NCBI GenBank assembly: GCA_041161475.1
Contig: JBEAUL010000086.1
Location: 1-10,166, forward strand
Source of the DNA: JBEAUL01 sp041161475
GTDB taxonomy: Bacteria > Pseudomonadota > Gammaproteobacteria > UBA6186 > Azoamicaceae
DNA length: 10,166 nt
Reading direction: 5' to 3'
In this document: piece by piece, positions 1 to 5,829 of the stretch
Position numbering within the stretch: the stretch's first letter is position 1
Layout: the number at the start of each line of letters is the position of its first letter
Made by a program: the position numbers and the translations under genes
Notes under the pieces: generated by a model
What the model saw: the letters and a program-made list of their open reading frames with translations, nothing else
Database searches by the model: none
Told to the model about the DNA's origin: nothing

Positions 1-291
1 AAAGAGTTTAAAAAATTTATTACAGAAGAAAAAGGTTACGATCTAACAACCCTCAGTTATCGTCATGGAGATGAGATAATATTTCATATAAGAGATACAG
101 TTGATAATTCAGAGAGTGAAAAGATTTTTATGGAAAAAAGACGAACCTTCATTGTAGGCTCATCCAAGGATCTTGAAAAAAAAGCGGCTGTTCAAGAGAA
201 ACTCGAAGAAACTTTCAGTTTAAATGCATTACAAAACGAAAAATCTACGGAAGGCTTACCTGATGAGTCTAAAACTAGGGCCTGTCCCTAA
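1..291 (+). CDS. C-terminal fragment of an unrecognised protein, 3' end altered by IS insertion
   Basis: An open frame runs from the first base of the window to a TAA at 289-291, giving 96 residues. The start lies outside the window. The product is charged and Lys/Glu rich, with no transmembrane segment, signal or motif that I recognise, so I assign no function. The last residues (Arg-Ala-Cys-Pro) and the stop codon come from the inverted repeat of the IS that begins at 278. Removing the IS and one TA copy joins 277 to 1632 in frame. The protein would then end Lys-Thr-Lys-Ile-Asn-Lys-Leu with a TAA at 1646-1648. The insertion therefore swaps only the last few residues, and the product may still work. 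The frame and the IS boundary are seen directly; the ancestral C-terminus is inferred. Confidence 0.7.
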   Translation, partial: KEFKKFITEEKGYDLTTLSYRHGDEIIFHIRDTVDNSESEKIFMEKRRTFIVGSSKDLEKKAAVQEKLEETFSLNALQNEKSTEGLPDESKTRACP

Positions 292-294
292 AGT
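278..294. repeat. Left terminal inverted repeat of the IS
   Basis: GGGCCTGTCCCTAAAGT is the exact reverse complement of 1613-1629. The preceding TA (276-277) matches the TA after the right repeat (1630-1631) and is the likely target duplication. Confidence 0.93.
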
Positions 295-316
295 ATGTTC
301 TTAAGGAAAATTTTGT

Positions 317-322
317 TATAAA
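317..322 (+). promoter_or_regulatory. Possible -10 element for the transposase
   Basis: TATAAA lies 25 bases upstream of the ATG at 347, inside the left end of the IS. I find no convincing -35 at the right spacing, so this is a weak call. A weak transposase promoter would be normal for an IS. Confidence 0.3.
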
Positions 323-346
323 ATAAGGCTTTGCACGGAATGCCTT

Positions 347-619
347 ATGTCCAGGATGGTTCTAACTGACGAAATTTGGTCAAAATTAGAAAGCTTACTT
401 CCTAAGCCAAGGGGTCGCCACGGAAAAGATGATCGTATGTTCCTTGAAGCAGTGTGTTGGATAATTCGAACAGGCGCACCCTGGCGTGATTTGCCGCCAG
501 ATTATGGCTGTTGGAAGACAGTTTACAACCGATATAATCGGTGGGTAAAAAAAAGACATTTTGAATCGATTTTCGAAATTTTAAAAAAAAGATGGCGATC
601 ACGAATGGCATATGATTGA
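347..619 (+). CDS. IS5-family transposase, N-terminal reading frame
   Basis: This 90-residue frame carries the N-terminal DUF4096-type domain found in IS427-group transposases, with the conserved Trp-Arg-Asp-Leu-Pro segment near residues 46-50 and the following Trp-x-x-Val-Tyr-x-Arg region near 56-62. It overlaps the downstream frame, which holds the catalytic core. After Leu79-Lys80-Lys81 the natural protein sequence continues in the other frame (Asp-Gly-Asp-His-Glu-Trp), so the last nine residues here are out of frame. The switch coincides with an A8 run at 583-590 and needs a net +1 (or -2) shift. IS427-group transposases are commonly split like this and expressed by frameshifting, so the two parts are probably one protein of about 240 residues. 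The alternative, a simple inactivating indel in the A run, cannot be excluded. The ATG at 347 has GGA at 337-339 as a modest ribosome binding site; Met4 (356) is a second possible start. Confidence 0.85.
   Translation: MSRMVLTDEIWSKLESLLPKPRGRHGKDDRMFLEAVCWIIRTGAPWRDLPPDYGCWKTVYNRYNRWVKKRHFESIFEILKKRWRSRMAYD
583..590 (+). other. A8 slippery run at the transposase frame switch
   Basis: Eight A residues follow TT in the last part of the first transposase frame. The second frame is open only from just after the in-frame TAA at 582-584, so the shift must happen within or after this run. Loss of one A, or gain of two, by transcriptional slippage or ribosomal shifting would join the frames. A second A8 run at 547-554 lies upstream but does not mark the switch. 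Confidence 0.5.
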
Positions 620-1091
620 TGGAACAATCATACGCGCTCATCAGCATTCTGCGGGCGCCGTTGGTGGACAAGAACATCAGGCTTTAGGACGTTCTTGCGG
701 TGGCTTTAGCAGTAAGCTCCATATTAAAGTGGATGCATTAGGATTGCCATTAAAGTTCATTTTAACCGCTGGGCAAGCGCATGAGAGTCAATCAGCGTTT
801 CAGCTGTTCAATAATGAACCTTGTGAATATTTTTTAGCGGATAGAGCCTATGATATTGATGAATTTCGGCAAACTTTATTTAATGCTGATGCACAACCGG
901 TAATTCCATCGAAGAAAAATAGGATTGTTAAAACGGAGCATGATACATTTCTTTACAAAGAACGAAATATTGTCGAACGATTTATTAATCGCATTAAAAA
1001 TTTTCGCCGAATTGCAACGCGATACGATAAAACGGCTATCATGTATCTCGGTTCCCTATTTTTGGCAAGTATAGTGCTTTGGTTAAAATAA
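612..1091 (+). CDS. IS5-family transposase, C-terminal catalytic reading frame
   Basis: This frame holds the DDE (RNase H-fold) core that cuts and joins the IS ends. The first catalytic Asp is in Met-Ile-Asp-Gly-Thr at the start, followed by the family-typical Arg-Ala-His-Gln-His. The second is in Leu-Ala-Asp-Arg-Ala-Tyr-Asp (position 97 of this frame). The Glu lies in the IS5/IS4-superfamily signature Y-x2-R-x3-E-x6-K, present intact as YKERNIVERFINRIK. All three acidic residues are kept, so the core looks functional if it is translated. The ATG at 612 is probably not the true start: upstream codons Asp-Gly-Asp-His-Glu-Trp-His (591-611) match the family and are reached from the first frame by a shift. 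The stop is 35 bases before the Nudix gene start. Confidence 0.87.
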   Translation: MIDGTIIRAHQHSAGAVGGQEHQALGRSCGGFSSKLHIKVDALGLPLKFILTAGQAHESQSAFQLFNNEPCEYFLADRAYDIDEFRQTLFNADAQPVIPSKKNRIVKTEHDTFLYKERNIVERFINRIKNFRRIATRYDKTAIMYLGSLFLASIVLWLK

Positions 1092-1125
1092 CGGTTGAAT
1101 AAACCATGAATAAAAAGGAATAGAA

Positions 1126-1584
1126 ATGTTTGAACATCCACGCGTAGGTCTTGGCGTCTTATTGTTTAACGAATTCGATCATGTTTTACTGGGGAAAAGA
1201 AGAGGATCGCATGGAGAAGGTATGTGGAGTATCCCGGGTGGTCACATAGAGTTTCGTGAAAGCTGCGAAAACTGCGCCATTCGAGAAGTCTTTGAAGAAA
1301 CTGGTGTTACGATTGAAAGGCCATATTTTGTAGGCATTTCAGAACATTACTTTGAAAAAGAAAATAAGCATTACATTTCGATATTTATGAAAGCAACATT
1401 ACCAGAAAATGCACTAATTTTAAATTGCGAGCCACATAAAAATGAAGAATGGTGCTGGTTTGATATAAAAGATTTGCCAAAGCCATTGTTTCCTCCATTG
1501 GAGAAATTTTTAACAGGCTCTTATCGCATTGATTTTTCTCAAAACACTATAGATAGCCCAAGGCTTCGGATCGTAAACAAGTAA
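1126..1584 (+). CDS. Nudix hydrolase, NUDT15/MutT-like, carried inside the IS
   Basis: The protein has 152 residues, a normal length for a single Nudix domain. The Nudix box G-x5-E-x7-R-E-U-x-E-E-x-G-U is complete and starts at the second Gly of Pro-Gly-Gly-His (about residues 39-61), with all metal-binding Glu residues. The N-terminal Val-Leu-Leu-Gly-Lys-Arg-x-Gly-Ser motif and the later Glu-Lys-Glu-Asn-x-His-Tyr segment resemble human NUDT15 (MTH2) and its bacterial relatives, which hydrolyse nucleoside triphosphates, including oxidised or modified ones, to monophosphate and pyrophosphate. The substrate here is unknown. The ATG is preceded by AAGGAA at 1115-1120, a good ribosome binding site. 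The gene lies 35 bases after the transposase stop on the same strand and 28 bases before the right inverted repeat, so it may be co-transcribed with the transposase. It looks intact; Nudix genes are not usual IS cargo. Confidence 0.88.
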   Translation: MFEHPRVGLGVLLFNEFDHVLLGKRRGSHGEGMWSIPGGHIEFRESCENCAIREVFEETGVTIERPYFVGISEHYFEKENKHYISIFMKATLPENALILNCEPHKNEEWCWFDIKDLPKPLFPPLEKFLTGSYRIDFSQNTIDSPRLRIVNK

Positions 1585-1612
1585 GCGCAAATGCCTCGAA
1601 TACTAACAGCTA

Positions 1613-1629
1613 ACTTTAGGGACAGGCCC
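1613..1629. repeat. Right terminal inverted repeat of the IS
   Basis: ACTTTAGGGACAGGCCC is the exact reverse complement of 278-294. The TA at 1630-1631 repeats the TA at 276-277. Confidence 0.93.
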
Positions 1630-1661
1630 TAAAATAAACAAACTTTAATTATTTGGTAATA

Positions 1662-3362
1662 CTATAATTCAAAATAATTGGGTCCACTACCGCCTTCGGG
1701 AGGTTGCCATTCAATATTTTGTGTCGGATCTTTAATGTCACAAGCTTTGCAGTGAATACAATTTTGTGCATTAATCCGAAGACTCGGTATGCGCGACTGA
1801 TGTTCAATGATTTCATACACGCCAGCAGGGCAATATCTTTGCTCAGGGGATTGGTATATTTGCCAATTTACTTCGATAGGGATATTAGTTTGCTCGATTT
1901 TTAAGTGAGAGATTTGATTTTCTTCGTGTGTAATATGAGATAAAAACAAAGAGCTGGCTCTATCAAAACTGATCTGGTTATCTGGTTTGGGATAATGAAT
2001 GGGTATTTCCTGCTGTGCTGGCTTTAAGGTCTTATTATCTGGCAAGCCAATATGAAAAGTCCAAGGGGCTTTTCCGCGCAACAAGTAGGTATCAATGAAG
2101 GCCGAAGCAAGACCAAGCCATAGTCCACCCCTAAAAGCAGGCCGGATGTTACGGGCCCTGTATAACTCGCGCCATACCCAAGATTGTTTGAGTTTTTTTG
2201 GATACTCACTTAAATAACAAGAAGTCGTATCGCTATCAGATGTTTGAGTAGTCTTTCTGATGGCTTCAATAATGGCTTCTGCGGCCAGCATACCGGATTT
2301 CATGGCGGTATGGGTGCCTTTTAGCTTGGGTACATTTAAAAATCCAGCCGCACAACCGATAATAGCGCCTCCTGGAAAAATCAGTTCAGGAATGGCTTGT
2401 AGACCGCCTTCATTCAAACTGCGTGCGCCATAGGCAATACGCTTACCGTTAAGAAGCAAGGGCTTAATCAAGGGATGTTGTTTAAAGCGTTGAAATTCTT
2501 CAAAAGGACTTAAATACGGATTGCGGTAATCTAGCCCGACAACAAATCCAACGGCCACTTGTTGCTGATCGAGATGGTAAAGAAAAGAACCGCCATAGGT
2601 ATCTGTGGGTAGGGGCCATCCAACCGTATGCAATACTTCACCAGGACGATACAAAGGACTATTCACTGTCCAGACTTCTTTTATCCCTAAGCCATATGTT
2701 TGTGGATCGCTGTTTCTATTTAATCCAAATGTTTGAATCAATTTTTGCGTTAAGGAACCACGACAACCTTCGGCAAAGAGCGTATATTTTGCATATAAAG
2801 CAATGCCGGGTTGAAAAGTAGATTTAGGCTGGTGGTGCTTATCACGCCCCATGTCACCAGTTTTTACGCCCAATACTTGAGTTGGTTTATTTGGATCATC
2901 AAACAAGAGTTCGGTTGCTGCGAATCCTGGAAAAATTTCAATGCCAAGTTGTTCTGCTTGCATCGCTAAAAAACGACACAATTGGCCGAGACGAATAATA
3001 AAATGCCCTTTGTTACGCATTTGTGGCGGTACTGGTAAAGACCAGGCATTTGTCTGAGTCAACAGTTTAAAGTTGTCATGGGTTGCTGGGATAGACAAAG
3101 GTGCATTCAAATTTTTCCAATTGGGCAGCAATTCGGTTAAAACTTCTGGTTCAAAAACTGCGCCAGATAAAATATGTGAGCTGACCGAGGCGCCTTTTTC
3201 AAGAACGGCAATTTTAAGCGATAAACCCTGTGATTGAGATAATTGCCCTAAACGAATAGCAGCGGCAAGGCCCGCAGGACCTGCGCCGATAATTAAGACA
3301 TCAAATTGCATGGATTCACTGTCAGACATTATCTGATTATGACTTGATTGTCTGTGATTCAT
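1662..3362 (-). CDS. Electron transfer flavoprotein-ubiquinone oxidoreductase (ETF-QO)
   Basis: This membrane-associated flavoprotein takes electrons from reduced ETF and passes them to ubiquinone, linking acyl-CoA and amino-acid dehydrogenases to the respiratory chain. The 566 residues match the usual length of bacterial ETF-QO. The N-terminal Rossmann FAD motif Gly-x-Gly-x-x-Gly is at 26-31. The family segment Gly-Cys-Ala-Ala-Gly-Phe-Leu-Asn-Val-Pro-Lys-x-Lys-Gly-Thr-His-Thr-Ala-Met is present in the middle. Four C-terminal cysteines (511, 535, 538, 541, in Cys-Pro-Ala-Gly and Cys-x2-Cys-x2-Cys) bind a [4Fe-4S] cluster, and the Pro-Glu-Gly-Gly-x-Gly-Pro-Asn-Tyr end is typical. The start is uncertain: none of Met1 (3362), Met12 (3329) or Met18 (3311) has a clear Shine-Dalgarno sequence, and the conserved domain only begins at about residue 19. 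It diverges from etfB, as expected for a shared function. Confidence 0.95.
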   Translation of the reverse strand: MNHRQSSHNQIMSDSESMQFDVLIIGAGPAGLAAAIRLGQLSQSQGLSLKIAVLEKGASVSSHILSGAVFEPEVLTELLPNWKNLNAPLSIPATHDNFKLLTQTNAWSLPVPPQMRNKGHFIIRLGQLCRFLAMQAEQLGIEIFPGFAATELLFDDPNKPTQVLGVKTGDMGRDKHHQPKSTFQPGIALYAKYTLFAEGCRGSLTQKLIQTFGLNRNSDPQTYGLGIKEVWTVNSPLYRPGEVLHTVGWPLPTDTYGGSFLYHLDQQQVAVGFVVGLDYRNPYLSPFEEFQRFKQHPLIKPLLLNGKRIAYGARSLNEGGLQAIPELIFPGGAIIGCAAGFLNVPKLKGTHTAMKSGMLAAEAIIEAIRKTTQTSDSDTTSCYLSEYPKKLKQSWVWRELYRARNIRPAFRGGLWLGLASAFIDTYLLRGKAPWTFHIGLPDNKTLKPAQQEIPIHYPKPDNQISFDRASSLFLSHITHEENQISHLKIEQTNIPIEVNWQIYQSPEQRYCPAGVYEIIEHQSRIPSLRINAQNCIHCKACDIKDPTQNIEWQPPEGGSGPNYFEL

Positions 3363-3447
3363 TCAAATGACCAACAGATATAGTATCAAAAAGACATAAA
3401 TCTGTTTATCCTATTCTCATAGGGAGATAACATTAGGAGTATGTTTG
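3363..3447. promoter_or_regulatory. Divergent intergenic region between ETF-QO and etfB
   Basis: About 80 AT-rich bases must hold both outward promoters. Candidate -10 hexamers are TATTCT (3412-3417) toward etfB and a TACTAT/TATATC cluster near 3378-3387 toward ETF-QO, but neither has a convincing -35. AGGAG at 3435-3439 is the etfB ribosome binding site. I see no clear operator palindrome. Confidence 0.35.
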
Positions 3448-4212
3448 GTGACTGGCATTAAGTGTTTAGTATGTGTCAAGCAAGTAATCGATTACAGCGT
3501 GAAAGTGCGTGTAAAATCCGATGGATCGGGTGTTGAGACGGACCAAGTCAAACTGTCCATGAATCCTTTTGATGAGATTGCGGTAGAAGAAGCAGTACGC
3601 CAAAAAGAAGCAGGGTTACTGAACGAAATTCTTGCGGTTAGTATAGGACCCTTGCGTGCACAAGAAACCTTGAGAGTCGCTTTGGCCCGTGGAGCAGATA
3701 AGGCCATTCTCATTCAAACAGAAGAGGCACTTCCTCCCATATCTGTGGCTAAAATTTTAAAAAATATTGTTGCATCAGAAAATCCGGAATTGATTTTAAT
3801 GGGCAAACAAGCGATTGACGATGATTGTAATCAAACCGGACAAATGTTGGCTGCGCTTCTCGGATGGCCACAAGGCACTTTTGCCTCTCAGCTTACTGTA
3901 AACATCAATGATAAAACAGTAAAAGTGACTCGTGAAGTGGATGGGGGGCTCGAAACTTTATCCTTGTCCCTGCCTGCTGTGATTACCACGGATTTACGTT
4001 TAAATGAACCTCGGTATTTGGCCTTACCTAATGTGATGCGTGCCAAATCTAAGCCTCTTACGGTTAAACCACTGGCAGAGTTGAATATTCCATTAAAAAA
4101 ACATATCGATATTTTAACTGTTGAAGCCCCCAGTAATGAACGACAAGGACTTATCTTAAACAGTGTCGAAGCGCTTATCGATAAACTAAAAAATGTAGAT
4201 AAAGTGATTTAA
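3448..4212 (+). CDS. etfB: Electron transfer flavoprotein beta subunit
   Basis: EtfB pairs with EtfA to form the FAD/AMP-containing ETF heterodimer that carries electrons from primary dehydrogenases to ETF-QO. Family signatures are clear: an N-terminal Cys-Val-Lys-Gln-Val-Ile-Asp strand, Met-Asn-Pro-Phe-Asp-Glu-x-Ala-Val-Glu-Glu-Ala, the AMP-binding Gly-Lys-Gln-Ala-Ile-Asp-Asp-Asp-x-Asn-Gln-Thr-Gly segment around residues 117-129, and the C-terminal recognition-loop region Asn-Glu-Pro-Arg-Tyr-x-x-Leu-Pro-Asn. The length (254 residues) is normal. I choose GTG at 3448: AGGAG at 3435-3439 lies 8 bases upstream, and the protein then begins as its relatives do. TTG at 3445 is in frame and also possible. 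The ATG at 3441 is out of frame. The etfA gene normally adjoining etfB is absent; a repeat protein follows 21 bases downstream. Confidence 0.95.
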   Translation: MTGIKCLVCVKQVIDYSVKVRVKSDGSGVETDQVKLSMNPFDEIAVEEAVRQKEAGLLNEILAVSIGPLRAQETLRVALARGADKAILIQTEEALPPISVAKILKNIVASENPELILMGKQAIDDDCNQTGQMLAALLGWPQGTFASQLTVNINDKTVKVTREVDGGLETLSLSLPAVITTDLRLNEPRYLALPNVMRAKSKPLTVKPLAELNIPLKKHIDILTVEAPSNERQGLILNSVEALIDKLKNVDKVI

Positions 4213-4233
4213 AAATTTTAGGCGAGGTTTTGA

Positions 4234-5040
4234 GTGTTTACTTATTTGGCAGCAGTTAATGAAAATGAAATTATTAATCATACTGGAAATCTGGTTGTGA
4301 ATGGAAATGTTGAGAGAGGTGCCATAATCAATGTTAAAAATGGGGGGTTCGTGTGTCATGGTAATGTGTTAGAAAATGTTAAAATAAAAATAAATAGGAA
4401 TAATGATCTTAGCAGTGTTCAAATACGGTTTTGTTGTTTTTCTTATACCAAATTTAATGGAACTAATGGTTACGGTACATTTGGCGATACGGGTGGAAAA
4501 ATAACCATCATGGGAGATATTTCCTGTAATGGAATTTTTGAGAGTTCTCAAGGGATTGTCGTGCATGGAAACATTGGCCCTAGAAACAAATTCATATCGG
4601 TCTCTGGTGCTATAAAACTCATCAAGGGTTGTGATGTTCAAACACAAATTTCTTCAGTATCTGGAGAAATTATGTTGCAAAAATTTCTAGGTGAGAATAC
4701 CGTTATTAACTCAGTTAGTGGCGATGTGATATTAGAGTATGGTAATTTTCCCTGTCATCTTGCTATAACGTCAGTATCTGGTGATATTGTTGGCCAATTT
4801 ATTGGAGAAAATTCTGAAATTGAATCCGTCTCAGGAGATGTGATAATTGAGGAACTACATAGGAATTCAACAATCAAAACGACCTCTGGAGATATTTCTG
4901 TAAACCGATTTACGAGTCCTCAAACAGAAATTACATCCACTTCGGGGAGTATATACAAAGGAGCTCGACATTCTGTGCTTGATATGCCAAAACACGAGGG
5001 CGAATTACCATGTGCTTTTAAGCCAAATATTAGGGGTTAA
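4234..5040 (+). CDS. Repeat protein with predicted beta-solenoid fold, function unknown
   Basis: I do not recognise a named family for this 268-residue protein. It is built of repeats ending in Ser-Val-Ser-Gly-Asp-(Val/Ile) or close variants. The Gly of each falls near residues 125, 144, 163, 183, 201, 219 and 238, a period of 18-20. The N-terminal half has weaker units of Gly-Asn/Asp-Val/Ile type (Gly24, 43, 94, 112), broken by an insertion at about 50-85. Hydrophobic strands alternating with Gly/Asp turns at this spacing suggest a beta-solenoid. The motif resembles DUF4097-type putative adhesins, and the N-terminal part resembles bactofilin/DUF342-like polymers. There is no signal peptide or membrane segment, and the seven cysteines also suggest a cytoplasmic location. 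The GTG start has GAGG at 4224-4227, 6 bases upstream. It follows etfB closely and may be co-transcribed with it, occupying the normal place of etfA. The gene is AT-rich by eye, so acquisition is possible. Confidence 0.75.
   Translation: MFTYLAAVNENEIINHTGNLVVNGNVERGAIINVKNGGFVCHGNVLENVKIKINRNNDLSSVQIRFCCFSYTKFNGTNGYGTFGDTGGKITIMGDISCNGIFESSQGIVVHGNIGPRNKFISVSGAIKLIKGCDVQTQISSVSGEIMLQKFLGENTVINSVSGDVILEYGNFPCHLAITSVSGDIVGQFIGENSEIESVSGDVIIEELHRNSTIKTTSGDISVNRFTSPQTEITSTSGSIYKGARHSVLDMPKHEGELPCAFKPNIRG
4597..4953 (+). repeat. Degenerate in-gene tandem repeat (about 57-nt period)
   Basis: Seven copies of a unit encoding Ser/Thr-Val/Thr/Ser-Ser-Gly-Asp/Glu/Ala/Ser recur every 54-60 bases inside the repeat protein. 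The DNA copies (for example at 4654, 4711, 4771 and 4825) have diverged a lot, so the array is old and kept at protein level rather than newly expanded. Confidence 0.65.
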
Positions 5041-5124
5041 AAGCAAATTATGGCTATTTTGGGAGAAACGGAGCAAAAAGAAATACGATCCCCTATACCC
5101 AAAATTTGAAAATTGGTTTCATCC

Positions 5125-5153
5125 CCGACAAAGTCAAAAAAGTCTCGTATAAT
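5125..5153 (+). promoter_or_regulatory. Candidate distal promoter upstream of tRNA-Leu
   Basis: CCGACA (5125-5130) and a perfect TATAAT (5148-5153) are separated by 17 bases. The -35 matches the sigma70 consensus at four of six bases. It would start about 55 bases before the tRNA, upstream of the stronger candidate at 5173-5201. Confidence 0.4.
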
Positions 5154-5172
5154 TGTGAGTAGCCATAGAGTC

Positions 5173-5201
5173 TTGCAATTGTTAAAGACTTTCGGTATGA
5201 T
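5173..5201 (+). promoter_or_regulatory. Promoter of tRNA-Leu
   Basis: TTGCAA (5173-5178) and TATGAT (5196-5201) are spaced by exactly 17 bases. A start near 5208 would lie only about 6 bases before the mature tRNA, as is usual for tRNA transcripts. Confidence 0.6.
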
Positions 5202-5213
5202 TCACGCACTAGG

Positions 5214-5300
5214 GCCGGGATGGCGGAATTGGTAGACGCGCCAGACTCAAAATCTGGTAGTGGTGACACTGTGAGAGTTCGATTCTCTCTTCCGGTACCA
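5214..5300 (+). tRNA. tRNA-Leu (anticodon CAA)
   Basis: This 87-nt class II tRNA reads UUG codons. The anticodon stem CCAGA/TCTGG encloses the loop CTCAAAA, giving CAA. A long variable arm, typical of Leu tRNAs, lies before the T arm GAGAG-TTCGATT-CTCTC. The discriminator base is A, and CCA is encoded. In the acceptor stem (GCCGGGA with TTCCGGT) the terminal pair is G1-U72 and the sixth is also a G-U wobble, where E. coli Leu tRNAs have G1-C72. It has its own promoter just upstream, and the RDD gene begins within 10-30 bases of its 3' end. Confidence 0.95.
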
Positions 5301-5308
5301 TATTTTCT

Positions 5309-5737
5309 ATGTGTACATGCTCTATGATGCTTAAAAGATTTTTTGCACTCTGCTACGACCTTTTTCTTCTAATATGTGTTTGGCTTATTGTCAGCACCGT
5401 CTTAGTTATTTTTCTTAAAGGCAATGCCATACCTCCCAATAGCCTTTGGTATCAATGTTTATTACTTGCGATAGCACAAGTTTTTTTTATCGGTTTTTGG
5501 TGCTTTGGTCGTGGGCAGACGGTTGGTCTTAAGGCTTGGGGTTTACGTTTGGCTGTAGATTCCTCTACTCAGCATTCTGTTTTTCCCCCGACCATCCCCT
5601 TAAAAAAAGCCTTTATATATTTTTGGCTGGGGGCACTGTCTTTGGTGTTGATGGGGGCAGGTTGGTGCTTTATGCGTGGAAATACCCAACAACGTAGCTG
5701 GGCAGAGCGTATCTGCGGTCTTAAAGTTGGTGTTTAA
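5309..5737 (+). CDS. RDD-family membrane protein
   Basis: This small inner-membrane protein of up to 142 residues has the RDD architecture: Arg-x-x-Ala-x-x-Tyr-Asp leading into a first hydrophobic helix (about 11-34), a second helix (about 46-66), then Gly-Arg-Gly-Gln-Thr-Val-Gly-x-x-x-Trp-x-Leu-Arg, a third hydrophobic stretch (about 104-124) and the terminal Arg-Ser-Trp-x-x-Arg-x-x-Gly-x-x-Val. The function of most RDD proteins is not settled; some relatives take part in ion transport, so I give none here. The start is uncertain: ATG at 5309 is only 8 bases after tRNA-Leu and lacks a Shine-Dalgarno sequence. ATG at 5324 or 5327 also fits, since the domain begins at Leu8-Lys9-Arg10. It may be transcribed as an extension of the tRNA transcript. 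Confidence 0.85.
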   Translation: MCTCSMMLKRFFALCYDLFLLICVWLIVSTVLVIFLKGNAIPPNSLWYQCLLLAIAQVFFIGFWCFGRGQTVGLKAWGLRLAVDSSTQHSVFPPTIPLKKAFIYFWLGALSLVLMGAGWCFMRGNTQQRSWAERICGLKVGV

Positions 5738-5829
5738 TCGGCAAACGTGTTACCCTCCTTCGATACAATTTGGGTCGATGAATACCCTAAATATCCTAAT
5801 TTAATGTACCCATACAGGTGGTTTTGAGC

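Larger units (their letters stand above)
278..1629 (+). mobile_element. IS5-family (IS427-like) insertion sequence with a Nudix passenger gene
   Basis: The element is 1352 bp, bounded by perfect 17-bp inverted repeats (278-294 and 1613-1629) and flanked on both sides by TA, which fits the short TA/TNA duplications of the IS427 group. It contains a two-frame DDE transposase (347-1091) and then a complete Nudix hydrolase gene (1126-1584). IS427-group elements are usually about 0.8-0.9 kb and end soon after the transposase stop. Here about 520 bp lie between that stop and the right repeat, and I see no second inverted repeat between the transposase and the Nudix gene. The element therefore appears either to have captured a gene or to be a fusion of two IS copies around a former chromosomal gene. 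The family assignment rests on the transposase motifs and ends; I cannot name the IS. Confidence 0.88.

Noticed and set aside
3441..3443. ATG just downstream of the etfB ribosome binding site
   Set aside because: It is only one base from AGGAG and out of frame with EtfB. GTG at 3448 is in frame at good spacing.
4597..4953. Repeats in the solenoid gene as a CRISPR array or tandem DNA repeat
   Set aside because: The periodicity is at protein level, the DNA units differ strongly, and there are no constant repeats separated by unique spacers.
5170..5193. Inverted repeat AGTCTT...AAGACT as a terminator for the repeat-protein gene
   Set aside because: The stem is only six pairs, no T run follows, and it overlaps the tRNA-Leu promoter.
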